From the NCBI RefSeq assembly GCF_022865105.1, contig NZ_JAKNYM010000001.1, positions 705,299 through 769,298 of the forward strand: a stretch of 64,000 bases of DNA. The letters run 5' to 3'. Below are positions 61,504 to 64,000 of this stretch, piece after piece. The notes under the pieces are model-generated. The model did not search any database, was not told the origin of the DNA, and saw nothing but the letters and a program-made list of their open reading frames with translations. This DNA is from Sphingomicrobium astaxanthinifaciens (GTDB lineage: Bacteria > Pseudomonadota > Alphaproteobacteria > Sphingomonadales > Sphingomonadaceae). Numbering within the stretch: position 1 is the first letter of the stretch; each line of letters begins with the position of its first letter. Position numbers and translations under genes: made by a program.

Positions 61504-64000
61504 CTAGCCGTTGGCCAGCCCCGCATCGGGTTGAAGCATCAGTGCTTCAGCATCCGTATTTGTGGTAATTTCGGCGGTAAATCCACCAAAATTCATGCTG
61601 TCCCAAAGCGAAACAGCATCATTGGCCGGCAACTGGGCCAGTTGATCGAGCGCAGTCTCGCCCTGCCCGAGCGCCGCCAGCGCGGTCTCGAGCGGGTCGC
61701 TGCCCTCGCCGCCGACAAGCGCGTCGCCGAGGACCGCCGCGAGATCGGGCGCCCCCTTGCCGTGCGCCAGCGCGAGCACCGCCAGCGCATCGCCGCCGGG
61801 CATCACGAGGTCGGCGCCCTCGAAGGTAGCGGCGACGTCGGGGGTCGGGAGCGGCGCCTTGTCGGCGACCATCGGGGCGCTCGCCGTGGCCGCGTCCTGC
61901 GGGCCTTCGAGCGTGCCGATATCCCAGTCGGTCCCCGCCACCGTGCCGCTCGGCTCGGCGGTGATCGCCACCTTGCTCTCGACCTGCGGGCCGTTTGCCG
62001 CCTCGAGGCTCGGCGCGGCGTTGTCGCGCACCATCATGCTGTCGATCCGCGGCGCCATGATCGCGCCGTCGTCCGGCTGGTCGGACCGGGCGGCGGCACC
62101 GACGGTGACGCTCGGGCCCATCGCCGCGAGCCCGAAGCCGATCGCGACCGCCGAGCCCATCATCAGCGACTTGGAGGTCTCGCCCGCCTGGTCATTGTCG
62201 GCGAGGGTCAGCGTCGGCGCGTTGAGCGCGGCGCTCAGCGACAGCGACAGCGGCGCGGGTTCGGCCACGATGTTGACCGGGCTGCCCCCCTGGCTGTCGA
62301 CCACGACATCGACCGAGGCGGGGTGGACCCCCGGGCTCGATTCCACCGTCGCCACGGTCACCCAGTCGTTGCCGCCGCCATCGACGTCGACCTGCAGCGT
62401 GCCGTCGTCGAGATAGCGGACATAGCCCTCGGCGTAGAGGTCGGTGCCGCCCGCGACGTTGAGCAGCAGGCTGAGGTCGATGACGTCGCTCTCGCTCGTG
62501 TTGTTATAATCGGTGATCGCATCGGCGCTGCCGTCGGTGACCGAGCTGTTCGACATGATGAAGGTGTCGTCGCCCGTCCCGCCGGTGACCGTGTCATCGC
62601 CGTTGCCGCCGCGGATCACGTCGTTGCCGCTGCCGCCCGAGATGATGTCGTTACCGGCACCCCCGTAGAGGAAGTCGTCGCCGGCAAGGCCGCTGATGGT
62701 GTCGTTGCCGGCATTGCCCGCGATCGAGTCGCCGTCGCCGTTCCCGACCAGGACGTCATCGCCGTTGGTGCCGACCTGGTTGCCCGCGAACTGCTGGACG
62801 ATGGTGGTCTCGATCGTGCCGGTGACGCTGTCGCCGTCGGCATCGGTGGCGATCACGTCGAAGTCCTGGTCGATCGGGATCCCCGCGCTCTCGCGACCGA
62901 GGGTGAAGATGCCGAGGTCGAAGCTTGTCGTGTTGCCGGCATCGGCCTCGACCACCACCGAGTTGAAGTTCTCGGCGGTCTCGATCGCATATTCGTCGCG
63001 CGCCCCGAGCCCGCTGATGGTGACCGTCCCGTCATCGTGGAAGGTGACGAAATACTGGCCGCCGTTGACGCTCACCGGGGTGTCGTTGCCCGGATCGCTG
63101 ACCGTAAATTCGGCGACGAAGACCTTCGAATTGCCCGCCTTGGCAAAGTCGTAGATCGTGACCGACGTGATCGGGCGGATCACCTCGTTCGCATCGGCGA
63201 GATTGTCGAGGTCGTAGGAGAAGGTCTGGTCCTGCACTTTCTCGTACAGCGCCCCGACGCGGATCGCGATGGTGCTGTTCGGGTTGCCGTTGACCTGCGG
63301 GATCTCCTGCTCGAACCGGTCGGTGCCCTCGTAGCTGGTGAAGTCGAACCCGCTCGGCGGGCTGCCCGGGGAGGTCGCGTTCTCGACGAGGTCGAAACGG
63401 ACCACGTAACCCGCCTCGATCGACTGCGAGTCGGCGCCGATCTGGTCGACGTTGGTGTTGACCGTCGCGGCCCCGCCGCTCTCGTTCACCGCAGACACGA
63501 TGACATCGATATTGCCGTCGTTGTTGGACGAGTTGTTGGCCCCGATCGCCGCGTAGCTCACGTTGCCCGCCTTGGTCGAGGTGAGGTCGGTGAAGCTGGT
63601 GGCGGTGCCGTTGCTGATCAGCGCCTCGACGTCGAAGGTATAGGTCCCGTCGCTGTTGAGCGTGACGGTGAAGGCGATCGTGCCCCCGCCGTCGGGGGCG
63701 GTCGACCCGACGATCTGGTTGGTGCCGTCGCCCGACAGGTAGATCGGATCATCGCCGACGCGCAGGATATTGCCGTCCTTGTCGGTGGCGATGGTGTTGT
63801 CGACGATGTCGAACACCAGCCCGTCGACCGAGCGCAGCCCGTCCGCCCCCATCTGGAGGTTGAGGTCGGCGGTGATCGGCGCGGTGTCGCCGTCGAGCGC
63901 GGCGATCGCGTCGGGGGTGAAGCCCACCGGCGTATCGTCGTCGACGGTGATCTCGAACGCCCCGTCTGCGGCGACGACGCTGTCGCCGTCGGCGTCGGAG
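61504..64000 (-). CDS. C-terminal part of a giant RTX adhesin (T1SS substrate), cut by window
   Basis: About 832 residues are visible; the 5' part lies beyond the right edge. The N-terminal portion is T1SS-143/DUF5801-type repeat sequence (VDDDTPVGFTPDAIAAL, IDQDFDVIATDADGDSVTGTI). RTX nonapeptides follow (62770-62567: GGAGNDIISGGSGNDVIRGG), then the VCA0849-type target domain (SDVIDLSLLL, DGTLQVDVDGGGNDWVTVAT). Unusually, about 280 residues remain after it, including a hydrophobic stretch (GSAVAIGFGLAAMGPS) and an acidic Ala-rich tail. It is probably the cell-surface biofilm adhesin exported by the neighbouring T1SS. Confidence 0.92.
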   Translation of the reverse strand, partial: SDADGDSVVAADGAFEITVDDDTPVGFTPDAIAALDGDTAPITADLNLQMGADGLRSVDGLVFDIVDNTIATDKDGNILRVGDDPIYLSGDGTNQIVGSTAPDGGGTIAFTVTLNSDGTYTFDVEALISNGTATSFTDLTSTKAGNVSYAAIGANNSSNNDGNIDVIVSAVNESGGAATVNTNVDQIGADSQSIEAGYVVRFDLVENATSPGSPPSGFDFTSYEGTDRFEQEIPQVNGNPNSTIAIRVGALYEKVQDQTFSYDLDNLADANEVIRPITSVTIYDFAKAGNSKVFVAEFTVSDPGNDTPVSVNGGQYFVTFHDDGTVTISGLGARDEYAIETAENFNSVVVEADAGNTTSFDLGIFTLGRESAGIPIDQDFDVIATDADGDSVTGTIETTIVQQFAGNQVGTNGDDVLVGNGDGDSIAGNAGNDTISGLAGDDFLYGGAGNDIISGGSGNDVIRGGNGDDTVTGGTGDDTFIMSNSSVTDGSADAITDYNNTSESDVIDLSLLLNVAGGTDLYAEGYVRYLDDGTLQVDVDGGGNDWVTVATVESSPGVHPASVDVVVDSQGGSPVNIVAEPAPLSLSLSAALNAPTLTLADNDQAGETSKSLMMGSAVAIGFGLAAMGPSVTVGAAARSDQPDDGAIMAPRIDSMMVRDNAAPSLEAANGPQVESKVAITAEPSGTVAGTDWDIGTLEGPQDAATASAPMVADKAPLPTPDVAATFEGADLVMPGGDALAVLALAHGKGAPDLAAVLGDALVGGEGSDPLETALAALGQGETALDQLAQLPANDAVSLWDSMNFGGFTAEITTNTDAEALMLQPDAGLANG

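Noticed and set aside
62567..62775. Regular repeat array that could look like a CRISPR or tandem-repeat element
   Set aside because: It is the coding sequence for RTX calcium-binding nonapeptides in the adhesin frame.

Overview
The window is a continuous, very GC-rich, gene-dense stretch of chromosome from an alphaproteobacterium, most likely a member of the Sphingomonadales. The evidence is the gene complement and order: GapR (DUF2312), MipZ next to panC, a class I lysyl-tRNA synthetase, the rpmF-plsX-fabH-ihfA-merR operon, a ruvCAB/ybgC-tolQRAB-pal block, a B12-dependent propionyl-CoA pathway and a large T1SS adhesin locus. I see no rRNA, tRNA, CRISPR array, insertion sequence or prophage, and no gene-free stretch longer than about 300 bases.

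Layout. 1-2.1 kb: formaldehyde detoxification (VOC protein, class III alcohol dehydrogenase) and a small exported protein. 2.1-4.5 kb: proline/sodium symporter and a CPBP protease. 4.4-16.3 kb: minus-strand propionyl-CoA to succinyl-CoA genes (pccA, mutase, epimerase, pccB) interleaved with an esterase, an S9 peptidase and a three-gene sensory module (methanogen-output-domain protein, HisKA_2 kinase, small membrane protein). 16.4-18.9 kb: pyruvate kinase, gapR, ybjQ. 19.0-29.2 kb: yebC, ruvC, ruvA, ruvB and tol-pal, broken up by a beta-propeller lipoprotein and an uncharacterised exported protein. 29.3-32.8 kb: Sel1 protein, panC, mipZ, phosphomannomutase.

32.8-38.0 kb carries the exonuclease, Lhr-Core helicase and PdeM phosphoesterase of the known 'ligase-associated' DNA repair cluster, but without the ATP-dependent DNA ligase. 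A 60-residue membrane protein, a lipoprotein and a DEDDh exonuclease are there instead. The helicase appears to start at CTG. 38.0-41.8 kb: PabB-PabC fusion, M19 dipeptidase, MBL hydrolase. 41.8-45 kb: rpmF-plsX-fabH-ihfA-merR with structured leaders. 45-51.7 kb: SixA phosphatase, DinG-type helicase, an adenine/adenosine deaminase paired with a purine phosphoribosyltransferase, lysK. 51.7-54.5 kb: small disordered protein, an Arg-rich RcnB-like protein, an orphan [2Fe-2S] protein and an alpha/beta hydrolase.

54.6-64.0 kb is a Lap-type adhesin locus: a LapG-like periplasmic cysteine protease, then on the minus strand the 3' end of a giant RTX adhesin, outer-membrane TolC/LapE, ABC exporter LapB, a SleB-type cell-wall hydrolase translationally coupled to both neighbours, and the HlyD/LapC adaptor. 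The adhesin runs off the right edge and carries about 280 residues after its RTX/T1SS target domain.

The strongest candidates for something undescribed are the ligase-less repair island, the wall hydrolase wired into the T1SS operon, the adhesin tail, and several leader hairpins that enclose ribosome binding sites (ybjQ, yebC) or offer alternative pairings (ihfA).
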